Positions 53,983 to 64,000 of a stretch of DNA of 64,000 nt are shown here, piece after piece (position 1 is the first letter of the stretch; each line of letters opens with the position of its first letter). The position numbers and the translations under genes are program-made. Below the pieces are notes generated by a model, which saw only the letters and a list, made by a program, of their open reading frames with translations, was not told the DNA's origin and ran no database searches. The stretch spans positions 20,111,001 through 20,175,000 of the forward strand of contig OX335652.1 of NCBI GenBank assembly GCA_946894095.1. The letters run 5' to 3'. The stretch comes from Incurvaria masculella (lineage: Eukaryota > Arthropoda > Insecta > Lepidoptera > Incurvariidae).

Positions 53983-54540
53983 GACTAGGAGGTCTTGACA
54001 AAAATGGTAACGATAACGTAAATGGCTGAAACTGGTTAACAGGATAAAGACCAACCCTCTGAAGCTTAATGTGTCAGTCTGCCTGCGCCAAGTGGTTGCA
54101 TTACGTAGATAAGGCGTCTGAAAAAGTAGTTATGGTGACAAAAAATATAAATGATAAGGTAAATGGCTGCAAATAACGAATCATGAAATAAACAGTACAT
54201 AATTACTTAGCAATACCAAAACTGAACAAATCTTTGATTGCATTTCGTAGTTATATGCCATTTATGTTACAGATATAACTTTAGGTATATTTCAGTATTT
54301 AATTAAAAAACCGCCTGGTTATTGTTGTATAATTAATAGGTATCAATGTTTCTAGACAATCAGTATATTCATCAGCAGGTACATACCAACTTCTATTTTA
54401 TATAGCCAATCTAGATAACGCAACCACTTCGTGCAGGCAGAGCGACATATTTAGCATCAGAGGGTTAGTCTCTAACATGTTAACCCAGATTCAGCCATTT
54501 ACCTCATCGTGACTACAAATGTCGTGACCTCCCGGAATAT
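53983..54540 (+). mobile_element. solitary 560-bp foldback element
   Basis: GACTAGGAGGTC... to ...GACCTCCCGGAATAT, 558 bp, matching a single arm of the composite at 11301-12600 end to end. Its own first and last ~120 bp are inverted copies of one another. Shows that the 560-bp unit moves by itself. Flanked by TA-rich sequence; duplication not clear. Confidence 0.9.
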
Positions 54541-55647
54541 AATTCTGTGGGTATTATTCAAAGCTCGTCAGCTTTCACATATTAACACATGTCACATTTT
54601 TAGACATTTTAAATATATTTATTAAATAATAGCTTTCAAATAAATCACAAACAGGAATGATCTAAACCTACCTAAATATAAAAAAATATTGACTCTCCCT
54701 TCCTTGCAATGTCAATGGCCTTGCCTATTTGATCTTAATCGTTAAAACCTTACAGTTGAATGAGACAGTTAATGTGTAACGGTTCCACATAACAGTGCAA
54801 TCAACCCAATATCAATGGCGCTTCAATCAGATCTACAATCAGCTACACACCGCTGACAATTATAGGCAGGAATCTATTGCACTTTAAACACAGATATTAA
54901 TCGCAATTTGAACTCGAACTACAGAAGTGTAACGGTGGCTTTATGTAGAAGTAGTAGAAATCTAGAGCGGGCGCTTTTTATAATTTGTTCACTCGACTTT
55001 TGAGAAATGATGTATTAGTGGAGATTACGGTAATTTAGATAATGTTCTGATTAAGAGAGTCGTTAGCCTATCAATTCCCCATACTACGGGCGATAACTGT
55101 TTCCGTGCTCTTAATATTTTACTAGGTTTTTTTAATGTTGTATTCGAAACTATACTGTAGAAATATATGTATGTATATATTTTTTAATATACCTTTAAGT
55201 TTGGAAAATATTGGCTAATAAACATTGGAAAAAAGAAGAAATCTTTTTATGATCATTTTCTTTTTTTTTACTGAAAAATACAGATGTTTACAAAACATAC
55301 CACATCGAATGGAGCTTTCTCAAGTGATAATAAAAAAAATATGGATGAAGTCTGGCAACGTTCAGAGTTGGGGAAACGTTAGGGCTTAGAAGACGATTTC
55401 GCTATTTCAATGCCAGTCACCGTGCAAAATTGTGCCTTAGCCAATGGACAAAGAATGCATTTCTTAAAAAAAAAAATTGATTTCCTGTGACTTCACGGCA
55501 GCCTCATATGTCTCATTTAGTGCAAAGTGCACAGCCGCTGGTTAAAATTAAATTACCGATTAGATACGTCCCTTTTTGCGAAAACTACGTTTCACAAATA
55601 GGGACGTGTTTAATTTTATATTTATTTTAAATAGGTGTACACTTTAC
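54541..55647. other. no recognised gene
   Basis: AT-rich. One hairpin lies at 55566-55607. Confidence 0.4.
55566..55607. repeat. small inverted repeat
   Basis: ACGTCCCTTTTTGCGAAA (55566-55583) pairs with TTTCACAAATAGGGACGT (55590-55607) with two mismatches. Confidence 0.65.
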
Positions 55648-55855
55648 TAATGGCTTATACCATACCCACCATCATGGTGCCTAACACACCGAATTCCCGA
55701 AGGAATCAAGTACCATGCCAGGACCTTCCCTTTATATGCGCATTTACATTGAACTGGATGAAAACACAAATATTGTTTCATTGCCGCTTAGACAATATTT
55801 TCACCCAATGCGATGGTACCAATCGGAGTGGACTTATCCTTACCAGCCATTAGGG
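55648..55855 (-). mobile_element. SINE, 3' half
   Basis: 'gccattagtaaagtg' to the body blocks 'ggtcctggcatggtac', 'agcggcaatgaaac', 'ggtaccatcgcattgggtga' in the minus sense. No head. Confidence 0.75.
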
Positions 55856-56270
55856 AAAACCATGGAAATCAACTCAATCAAACCATGGAAATCAACTCAA
55901 ATGCACAAGTGAGTGAACAAGGTTAAACACTTGGTTTGAAACCCGTGTTCCTTGATGTACAGGCTCTAGCCTACAGAACGCAATAGACCATTCTGTGTAT
56001 GTTCCTAGGTCTGTGGCTCGAGACCATCGTTGACGCGGCTAAAGGTACACCGCGTCGTCCCGCCTTCCAGTCGGGATACGGAGCCGGTCTTTCCTGGATC
56101 GGTGTCCGTCTTTAGTATTGTCGACGACTACCCCGGGTAAAACAAAATGTTAGGGTAGACCTAGAAATGGGTTGACATCTGGCTTTGCAATACGGGATAA
56201 GTTAAGACGAATGTAAAAAAACTGATTTTATTAAATTTATGAAAGCTATAACCATCGAGTGAGGAAGTTC
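55856..56270. other. no recognised gene
   Basis: 55960-56110 is GC-richer; a 19-bp direct repeat 'accatggaaatcaactcaa' occurs at 55859 and 55883. Nothing else. Confidence 0.4.
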
Positions 56271-56550
56271 GGGAGTGGCGACCGAAACTCATTCAACACG
56301 GCAACGTCACCACGTATTATTTAAAATGCACCGTGGTGGTTCGCTTATTAATTCGGGACGTGCAACATCGAATGTTCGTTGCACTAAATAGGGTCCCGGG
56401 TCTTACGTGCGTCGCGTTGGAACTTGAGGACATCAGTAGTGAATAAATTTGTAAGCGAACTGACTGGCTGGCGTAACCGTCAATGTATATATTTTCGCTA
56501 AAAAGTAACGAGGCTGCCGCTATACGAATAAGTTTTTCTGTCGCCACTCC
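56271..56550. mobile_element. MITE with imperfect inverted ends
   Basis: 'gggagtggcgaccgaaactc' at the left and, reversed, 'ggagtggcgacagaaaaact' at the right (56531-56550). A second internal inverted pair ('ggttcgcttattaatt' / 'aaatttgtaagcgaac') supports a foldback of about 280 bp. No target duplication confirmed. Confidence 0.6.
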
Positions 56551-56657
56551 GCTTCATACTCTCCGGGTGTAACTAACCACAAATACAATGTTCGCTTAGC
56601 TAGGTTTTAGCTAAGCGAACGCCAGACGTAATTTTCTGTTTATCCAAGTTCTGATTA

Positions 56658-56786
56658 ATTTTAATCGACACTTAAAGGGCTTTTATGACTAAAGTGCTGA
56701 TTATCTTATACTGGTATTGATTGAAAGGCCCTTCATATGTGGCGATTAATCTAATCAGCAGTAGGTTATAAAGGCCCTTCTTTCTT
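56658..56786 (+). repeat. dispersed repeat 'gctgattatcttgtactgg', copy 3
   Basis: 'cgacacttaaagggctttta', 'ctaaagtgctgattatctta' and 'atgtggcgattaatctaatc' in the same order as copy 1. Confidence 0.65.
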
Positions 56787-57341
56787 ACCTACAATCTCAT
56801 GATATAACGCCAACACCATCCGTACGTTATACATAATAACAAGATATCTTGGTAGCATCAAGTGCTATCTATACTATTTTATGTTCCAGAGGGAAACGTA
56901 GTGGAGGGAGATTACTTGTTATTAATAATGTTATATTTTATGTTTTCTGTATTTCTCTCTGTGTTTTCTCCTAAGTAAACAAATAAATAAAATAAAATAA
57001 AAACATATTCCTCTTCAACCTCAGCTATATCTGAATAGTTTTTAAGTCATTATCTTTTTACTATCATTACTCGACCATCCAATTACCTAGGCGCTTGCAT
57101 TCATACCTCGCATGCTGAATTCCATCTAGTGAATTCTTCCAAGCATAATTCCCCCTGCAAATGCCCAATCACTCTCCGCATCCCGATTGTCCTTCCGTTC
57201 GTTGATTTAGAAGTGCAAAATGATGTTGACTGACACCATCGTTGCTGCGGCCGGATGAACAATGAGAAATAAATAAATCGAGTTTTCTCGGTTTCAATAC
57301 TTATATCATCAACATTATAACAATCACTATTCGATATCATA
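56787..57341. other. no recognised gene
   Basis: Includes an AAATA/AAAT low-complexity run at 56982-57002. The open minus frame 57101-57352 has no domain. Confidence 0.35.
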
Positions 57342-57907
57342 GAAATAGTCAAATACCAATAGATAGCATACGAGAATTTGAACTAAGGGCTACATTACGA
57401 AGTAGTAGCAACCTACAACACACAATAAGGCCTAGATTGAAAGTGGTTAAACACGGTACAGAATTTCAAGCGATCAAACTTTTTAATGCACTTCCAGTGG
57501 ATTTAAAAAACCGGGCAAGTACGAGTCGGACTCGCACACGAAGGGTTCCGTACCATCGTACAAGATTTAACACAAAAAAATCACCTTTTTTTGTATGGGA
57601 CCCCCCTTTAATTATTATTATTATTTTATTTTACCTATTTGTTGTTATAGCGGCTAAATAAAGACACACTCTGTGAAAATTTTAGCTGCCTACCTATTAC
57701 AGTTCATGAGATACAGCCCTGTGACAGACGGACAGACGGACGGACGGACGGACGGACGGACGGACGGACGGACGGACGGACGGACGGACGGACGGACGGA
57801 CAGCGGAGGCTTAGTAATAGGGTTCCGTTTTTACCCTTTGGGTACGGAACCCTAAAAAAATATATCCTCCAAACAGTTCAATAACGATCTTAAATCCAGA
57901 CTATTAA
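57342..57907 (+). mobile_element. LINE C-terminal fragment split by a (GTCY)n MITE
   Basis: 'DSIREFELRATLRSSSNLQH', 'RPRLKVVKHGTEFQAIKLFN', 'ALPVDLK' are readable to 57504. After the MITE the frame resumes with 'ISSKQFNNDLKSRLLRGPL' (57861-57918). The LFNALP...FNNDLKSRLL pattern is the usual C-terminal end of CR1/Jockey-type ORF2. The rejoining frame shows that the MITE came later. Confidence 0.75.
57504..57860 (+). mobile_element. (GTCY)n MITE, copy 16, longest microsatellite
   Basis: Complete. About 20 tetranucleotide units (57722-57803), the longest array of the family in the window. Inserted in an A-run of the LINE, so the border is ambiguous by a few bases. Confidence 0.92.
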
Positions 57908-58385
57908 GAGGCCCATTGACGCTAACGTTACGATATTTTGGTGTTATTTCAATGGTTATTTCAGAGCCGGTTAAGAATAAATACCAGTAAAAAAAATTAA
58001 ATATCAAAGTTTGGACTATTATCTAGTGTATGACCGTCAAACGGGCTTAATTCGATGCTTATACTCTTCAAAAAAAATAAGTTTGCAGATAAGTTTTACT
58101 AGGTTTTTGTTCCAGCGCTTGGAAATTATTCATGATTTATACAATTTTCTTTTTTAAAGTACAAGATTGCATATTTATCTAGTGAATAACCGTCAACAAA
58201 TTATGAAATCGCGAAAAATAGATTTTATAAATCGAAAACAATATTTTGCTTCCTCGCGCTCGCCATCAAGCTGCAAAATCGATTCTGACGCGCATTCAAT
58301 AATGGACCCTAACGCAAATACAGTGTGTACAGAGGTCGCCTTTATCGTTTGTTTTCTGATCTCTGCCGACTAGTACCGCCCCTGA
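57908..58385 (+). mobile_element. TTAA MITE family 3, degenerate copy
   Basis: TTAA at 57904-57907, then 'aggcccattgacgctaacg'. 'gaccctaacgcaaatacagt' and 'atcgtttgttttctga' near 58310-58355 match the family. The right end has no TTAA. Confidence 0.6.
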
Positions 58386-59046
58386 CGTTGGGCTCTACGC
58401 ACGTGGTTTCTGTGCTAGTTATTCTCTCAGTTTTTGCGGTAATATTTGTTCAAATAACTCTAAAAATACACATCTTACGAACGTATCCTTTTGGGAATAC
58501 CTTGATTTACCTGTATTCTTCTTATTTAGTAAGTAAGAATCAAGTTATCTTTGTTGCATATTTTTTGTATGAAACAAATATAGAGCACAGTAGAGGCATT
58601 CTGTGATAGAGGCGGCATTCACGACTGACATTTTTTTTCAGCGTTCAACATCAACAATGAGCAACAAACGAAAATATTTAGGAAATGCTAGTCCGGTCCG
58701 CCTCAAGATAAAAAGACTCGGATTCATTTTTAATGACCGAAATAAAATTTAAGTAGATTTTGTTTATAATTTTACCCAATGATTTATTCTGCCAATTCCC
58801 CGGAGGTATCTATGGGTAGAAATGATTTCTATCTTTTCATCCAATGCAATGGTATCGACCGGTATGGGCTTAACCCTACCACCTAATAGGAAAAGGGGAT
58901 TTAAAAAAAGTCATATTTTAAGTCAATAAAGTGGTCAAAACGAAACATTTGGATGTTTGGAAATAATGTATGCAGTAATAGTAATTTAATTATTGACCTA
59001 TTTGTTAAAGGTTTTAATGTTTTTTTTTATTTTAACGCCAACAAAC
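58386..59046. other. mostly unrecognised; one SINE fragment
   Basis: 58386-58620 contains an open plus frame (58325-58606) of hydrophobic character without a domain. 58826-58912 ('catccaatgcaatggtatcg', 'ggcttaaccctaccacctaa') is a reversed SINE body fragment. Confidence 0.45.
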
Positions 59047-59350
59047 TAAAAAAACCGGCCAAGTGCGAGTCGGACTCGAACACGAAGGGTTCCGTACCAT
59101 CGTACAAGATTTGCCGCAAAACCAAAACAGTTTTTTGTATGGCTCCTTTAATTTTTATTATTTTATAAGTTCACCTATTTGTTGTTATAGCGGCAAAATA
59201 AATACATAATCTGTGAAAATATCAGCTTCCTATCTGTTACGGTTCATGAGAAACAGCCCTGTGACAGACGGACGGACTGACGGACGGACGGACAGCGGAG
59301 GCTTAGTAATAGGGTTCCGTTTTCACCCTTTGGGTACGGAATCCTAAAAA
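59047..59350 (+). mobile_element. (GTCY)n MITE, copy 17
   Basis: Complete. About six GACG/GACT units. One change in each hairpin ('ggactcgaacac', 'acggaatcct'). Confidence 0.92.
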
Positions 59351-59510
59351 TTGTTTTTGTTCTTAATCATTTATTTTTCCAATGTGTTTTAAATTTAGTA
59401 TAAAATGTTTAGAATATTTATAAAAACCTACAGTTTTGGATTTTATCATGGATTCTTCTGCTATGTAAATTTGTTTTGTCATTCTTTCGTTACCCATTCG
59501 CTCCTCCCAG

Positions 59511-59690
59511 TTTTTTTTATGCAACCTGACTAGGATGGCTAATAACACACAACTGCCGTTATGATATTAACCCAATACACCACATTCTCGAAATAATTAG
59601 GTGCCAACCCAGAACCTTCCCTCACGCCTACACTGAACTGGATGGGAAACACGGAAAAAAATAATTGCCGCTTCAAACATAGTTTCATGC
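59511..59690 (-). mobile_element. SINE, 3' half
   Basis: T-run 59511-59518, 'gcaacctgactaggatggct', 'ttaggtgccaacccagaacc', 'aattgccgcttcaaacat' (plus sense). No head. Confidence 0.8.
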
Positions 59691-60496
59691 TATAGTTATG
59701 AATACTATTATTAGAATAGCATAAATATGTTGCTTTACTTGACATGATATGTTAAAGTAATGACTTTTATGTTATACTTAAACCAATTTAAAAATATTGA
59801 AGTCAGGTATATTAAATGATATAAGAGGCTATAGCGGATATGACTAGCCGCCGCCACCCGCAACCTGTTTTGGCACTAGCATCACGGCCGAGTTGCTTGC
59901 GCTGGGTACAGATTGTGGTAAACACCTGCATGAGACGGGTGGTTTCATCGTTCCCACCAAAGATAATACTAATAATTACTTCATAATAGATGGCCACCTT
60001 CACACAAAGTCTTCTCCTTTCGCAGTTGTTTGCCGGCAGCAATAAAACTAATGATACCTCAAGAATATTTACGCCAAATTAAGCTTAGCACTCTGCGCGG
60101 AAAGATGAAATTCACTTAGCAGCGCCTTAATGTCCGTTTCTCCAGGGCTGCCATATGTTTTGGAATGAAGAGCACGCTGAGATATTTGAGTGCCACATCA
60201 AACACATTTTATAAGACGTGTTTTCATAAAAGGATGTTTCTTAGATGTTTACATGCATATTTTTTCCGTTTTGTTACATTATTTTTCGTTCGGTTAGTCC
60301 CTTATTAGTCTATCCATGCGTCCGAAAAATAAGTCCATTAAAACAAACATCAAATTGTTAACCACGCAGCGTTAAAGTCATTACAATGTTTTATACAATG
60401 GGGTGCCCCAGAAGTAAGTAGACAAACTAGTCTTAACAATATTTTATTTAAAAAAAATCGTTAGCATATGAATTTGTTATGTAAATGGAAGGAAAA

Positions 60497-61684
60497 CTAA
60501 CTTATTTTTAATATATTTATCATATTTGCTCCAGCGATATCTTTGTATTCAGTTTTTCTGAAATTAATAGCAGCACGCGGCATGGCCGCTTTTCCAGATG
60601 TAGCCCTTACTTTTTTGGCCAACCTAGTCCATCCCTTTTTGAAAGATAAGAATGTTTGAGGTATATCTGTGTACTTTAGGCACTCTTTTACACAGGTCCT
60701 AAAAAAATTCGATAAGTCGAGCTTGAAGAAAAATTGGGGCATTTTTTGTCTAGTTGAGAACTCTACACTCGCATTCTGTAAATACTGAGTAACTTAAACT
60801 CGTAATGGCGTGAAGCCTAATCGGTCCAAAACAAAACACCTACTCTCCAATAATGCTTGTCTATGAAAGGTATTGCAATATGATAATGCACTCTCTAAGG
60901 TAAATCTGGGAGTTCATATACCCTGTATAATAATAGGGTTCGGAAACATTGCTGTTTTCGTTCATAGGTTGCCAAACAAGGTATACACTGGACTTGGAAA
61001 TTTTTAGTTTATCCGTTGCAACTCTCACCGATTTTGTAGATGCCTGTTCAAAAACCTTTTTTACTCGGCTTATATTTCTTCATGTAGATACTAGACTTAG
61101 TCTTCACGGAATCTTTTTAAAATCGGCCTCTTCCGTTTCTTTGTGACGTTTTATTATTCGGTACATACTAATTCTTCTTGCGCCCTCTTCAATAATATGA
61201 TGCTCTATCTCAGATTTCTCATGAATCAAATAGTATTGAATAACTATCTTTGAAACACCTCCATGCTTTGAAAACCATTTTTGTTCGGCTCCATTAATAA
61301 AAAAAAAATGCAAGACTGTTTTTAAACCGGCCTATTTTGACAGATTAGTTAAGTATGGTTACCATGACAATTATTTATTTTATCTGTGAAAACTTTTTCT
61401 GTGGCCACTTTGATTTTGATTAAAGTCTCTTTACTTCTGGGACATCCTTTATGACCCGACCTATTATATAAACCTATGCCGCCGTGGCCCTTTTGAAAGC
61501 TCACAAGAAAAGAGTCGTAAACTGGCTCGCTGAAATTCCTAAAATCAATTGACAATGCCGCTTCTTTGAAATAATATATCAAACAATAGGCTGTTGGCAC
61601 GCCGTCGACACTCCTCGTCTGTGTGAGATTCACCGTCGGCGCAGCGGCGGAGCGCGGCGCGCTACGAAACATCGCGAGGGTCAA
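60497..61684 (-). pseudogene. series of minus-strand open frames, unrecognised
   Basis: Three frames follow one another leftward. 61684-61349 (111 codons) includes 'FLVSFQKGHGGIGLYNRSGH'. 61313-61104 includes 'EQKWFSKHGGVSKIVIQYYL' and 'EEGARRISMYRIIKRHKE'. Further codons with stops follow, near 61010 'VRVATDKLKISKSSVYLV', which resembles a helix-turn-helix. 60742-60497 includes 'CLKYTDIPQTFLSFKKGW' and ends in a stop. The parts lie in different phases with stops between, so this is a decayed multi-exon gene or transposase; I do not recognise it. Confidence 0.35.
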
Positions 61685-62076
61685 ATATTAAGAACATTCA
61701 GGGGTTTATAATTCCGCTTTTTCATCTTAAAAGATTTATCTTTAAAGCTTATAAGTTTCCCCCATTACTTAAAATGAAGAAAAAATACACACACACACAA
61801 CCACTCCAAAAAATCACCACGTTGGTCGACTATGCACGTTGTAATAATAAATTACTCGGAGAGTACCAAACTAACGCGAGGTTGCACAGTCAGTGACAAC
61901 CTTTGAACGCAGTATTCCTGGGAAGATGCGGACTCGCCCCGCGCACTCCGCGCACCCTCGCACCACGCACACATAGCCGATAGCACACGCATAGAAATAC
62001 ACTCATAAGTTTCGCTTCTGTTACGTGAGTTATTTATTCGTTGCTGTTGGTCACACTACCATATGAATTACTGCCG

Positions 62077-62110
62077 AAATGCAGGTGCACCAATAGGAAC
62101 ACCTGCATTT
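62077..62110. repeat. perfect 11-bp hairpin
   Basis: AAATGCAGGTG (62077-62087) pairs with CACCTGCATTT (62100-62110) over a 12-base loop, inside the bracketed segment and close to its right arm. Confidence 0.7.
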
Positions 62111-62644
62111 AGACCATAACAATTTTTTAATGACTTAGAGCTTTTCACCAAGCAAGTTTATACGAAATAAATATAATATTTGTAAATAAAAAATATGTTG
62201 AATAAAATAATACGTAAGGTATATTATGAATTGAATTGAAAATTGTACTTATTATATTTTACAGACGGATGGGTTCGTAACTAATAACAAAAAATACAAG
62301 TAACTTCAAGAATAAATAAAGATGTAAATATGTATGGAAATATAGACTAAATATTCTTTTATGAAAACACATTTCTTAATATTAATTTAATGTGGCACTC
62401 AACTATTTAAATAGCTTGTCTCAGCGCGCTCGTCATAGCATAACATGTGTTAACCCTGAACAGCCGCACAATTTGGCGCTGCTAAGTGAATGTCATGTTT
62501 CGGGGCAGCGCGCTAAGCTTAATTTGGTGTAAACATTCTCGAGGTACCTGGAGTTTTATTGCTGCCGGCACAAACAACTGCGAAAGGCTTGCACTTCGTA
62601 CGGAGATGGCCATCTATAACGAAGTAATTATTAGTATTATCTTT

Positions 62645-62967
62645 GCTAGTAAGCTCTGAATTCAATCAGATGCCGACCAATGTGTTACATGAGACTTCAG
62701 TTAAGGTATTTTTGATCGTCATTTAAATCGTTATGATTTTCAGATCGTTAGGATGTTTTTGTTATTGCAGCAGCATTGTACGAATTTGTGTTTATGTAAA
62801 ATACATTAACAACAAGGTGGGTACACACATATTACAAAGTAGCTACATATTTACTAGCACTGGACTAACCATACAAAATGCTATTTAGTTCGGCGATAAT
62901 CGGTGTATTATAGGTAGTCCGCCAACTCTGATTACTACTGTCAGGGCTTAGGAATGAAAATATACAT
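62645..62967. other. no recognised feature
   Basis: About 320 bp without a recognised repeat or frame. Confidence 0.4.
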
Positions 62968-63200
62968 ACTAGTGGCGCGGGGACTAGACTAGAGGCCTGG
63001 GTTCAGATCCTCGCCCGTTCATGCACTACTTTCTTTCTCATTCTGAGTTATATAAGTGCATTTTGGTTACGAATGTGAGCTGGTCCATAGTTCGGAATCC
63101 ATGTGAAACTGTAGGTCCCTTTCCCCTACTAGGTGGTAGTAGGGGAAAGGCCCGGGTATCATAACGGTAGTTTTGTGGTATGGCAGGTGGCATAAAAAAA
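62968..63200 (+). mobile_element. SINE with tRNA-like head, copy L, internally deleted
   Basis: Head from the A-box end 'tagtggcgcggggactagac' and B box 'gggttcagatcctcg' (about 62999), then 'agttcggaatccatg', 'aactgtaggtccctttcccc', 'aggtggtag'. It then jumps directly to 'tatcataacggtagttttgt' and the A tail (63193-63200). About 150 bp of body are missing. Confidence 0.8.
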
Positions 63201-63284
63201 CGACAGCACTTTCAGTACAATCTGTCAAATGCATACAATATTTCAAAATCAAGTCTAAAGTCAAAATCGTTTTCAGATGAGCAA

Positions 63285-63385
63285 AAGTTATGTTTTTGGT
63301 CTGTAAACCCCACTTTGTAACGTAAATTAATATATGTTTCACGCTTATTCACTAGATAAATATGTTATCTAATACTACAAAAAAG
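63285..63385 (-). mobile_element. TTAA MITE family 3, small fragment
   Basis: 'ttggtctgtaaaccccactt' and 'gtaaattaatatatgttt', then 'cgcttattcactagataaat' parallel 46838-46895. About 100 bp, no ends. Confidence 0.55.
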
Positions 63386-64000
63386 AAAAGTGACTGCAAA
63401 GCAATTACCTAAATTAGAGGTGGTAGGGAACAGAAAGAATTTTTTTTAAAACTATACAAGGTATTGGCCACAGGCCTCATAAAATATTTAAAATACATAT
63501 TTATAAGTTAGCCGTTAAGAAAATTCTATTTTGTATAGATTTTTTTAAATTTTAATTATGATTATTGTACTTTGTTAACTTCATTTTGCTAAAATAAAAT
63601 TTGCCAATTAATGTTTGTTTGAATATGTAGGTTGGCCCAAGCTAGAGTTTCTTAGATCTATGTAAAATAATACAAGTTTCTTATTCTTATGCAGATCATT
63701 CTTTCGATGCACCTTCAAATGTTTTATTTGTCTCAAATATAAAAATAACACTACCTACATATGATTTTGTCAATTAACTTTGATGAAATGTGTTTGAACT
63801 GCGTTCATTTTTATTTTAGGCAAGTTTTAAATTAAGAGGTGCTTAATATTGCCTCCAATATCACCCCTGCTGTCGCGTGTGAATTTAAAAGAGCAACTCG
63901 TATAGTATACATAATATTTTATATTAATTTTTAAAATGACCTCAAGATGATATTTATTTCCACTAAGTACAGATATACATATAATATTGTTTAATATGTG
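63386..64000. other. AT-rich, no recognised feature
   Basis: No repeat or gene identified to the window end. Confidence 0.4.

Larger units (their letters stand above)
59959..62644. mobile_element. 2.7-kb segment bracketed by 168/170-bp inverted repeats
   Basis: 59959-60126 and 62475-62644 are reverse complements with moderate divergence. Shared blocks are AAAGATAATACTAATAATTA, TTTCGCAGTTGTTTG, GCCGGCAGCAATAAAACT, CCAAATTAAGCTTAGC and TTCACTTAGCAGCGCC. Similarity stops sharply at both borders. The interior holds minus-strand open frames (60497-61684). Either this is one transposon with long inverted ends and a dead gene, or two opposed copies of a short repeat that happen to bracket other DNA. 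Confidence 0.55.

Overview
This 64 kb window looks like accessory nuclear DNA from an insect, most probably a moth or butterfly. It is AT-rich and has no convincing intact host gene. It is dominated by interspersed repeats that I recognise as typical of Lepidoptera: MITEs carrying (GTCC/GGAC)n microsatellites, 'gaagtcggtt' repeats, RTE-, CR1/Jockey- and R2-like LINE debris, a Helitron 3' end and a mariner. The species assignment is inference; no barcode gene or rRNA gene is present.

Layout. 1-5 kb: MITE copies, a small RTE insertion with a perfect 12-bp target duplication, and a 1,440-bp 20-bp minisatellite with 140/160-bp higher-order structure, followed by a possible decayed two-exon gene. 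6.8-8.2 kb: an internally deleted mariner that later received a 617-bp hAT-like element (8-bp duplication). 10.4-12.6 kb: a 56-bp tandem array and a 1.3-kb composite of two inverted 560-bp elements around a GC-rich core. 15.6-18.7 kb: the longest coding sequence, an almost complete R2-superclade-like retrotransposon (C2H2 finger, reverse transcriptase, CCHC, restriction-like endonuclease) broken by one frameshift and lacking an ATG. 22-31 kb: RTE and CR1-like fragments plus three different MITE families flanked by TTAA. 31.6-33.1 kb: a LINE nested in a 560-bp-family element. 37.0-37.8 kb: a TTAA MITE inserted into another copy of itself. 39-60 kb: Helitron end, more MITEs and many SINEs. 60-62.6 kb: a 2.7-kb segment bracketed by 168-170-bp inverted repeats with unrecognised decayed ORFs.

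Twelve copies or fragments of one SINE family are present. Its copies share one body but have two kinds of RNA polymerase III head. Four carry a tRNA-like head with A and B boxes; two carry a chimeric head in which a tRNA-like A-box segment runs into about 47 bp closely resembling the internal promoter of 5S rRNA. This modular promoter exchange, the self-nested TTAA element and the R2-like retrotransposon are the most interesting items.

Nothing here works as an operon or pathway. The visible relationships are those of transposon ecology: nested insertions that give relative ages, non-autonomous families presumably mobilised by transposases encoded elsewhere, and retrotransposition footprints. 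Similarities described between copies were judged by eye; no alignment or database search was run.
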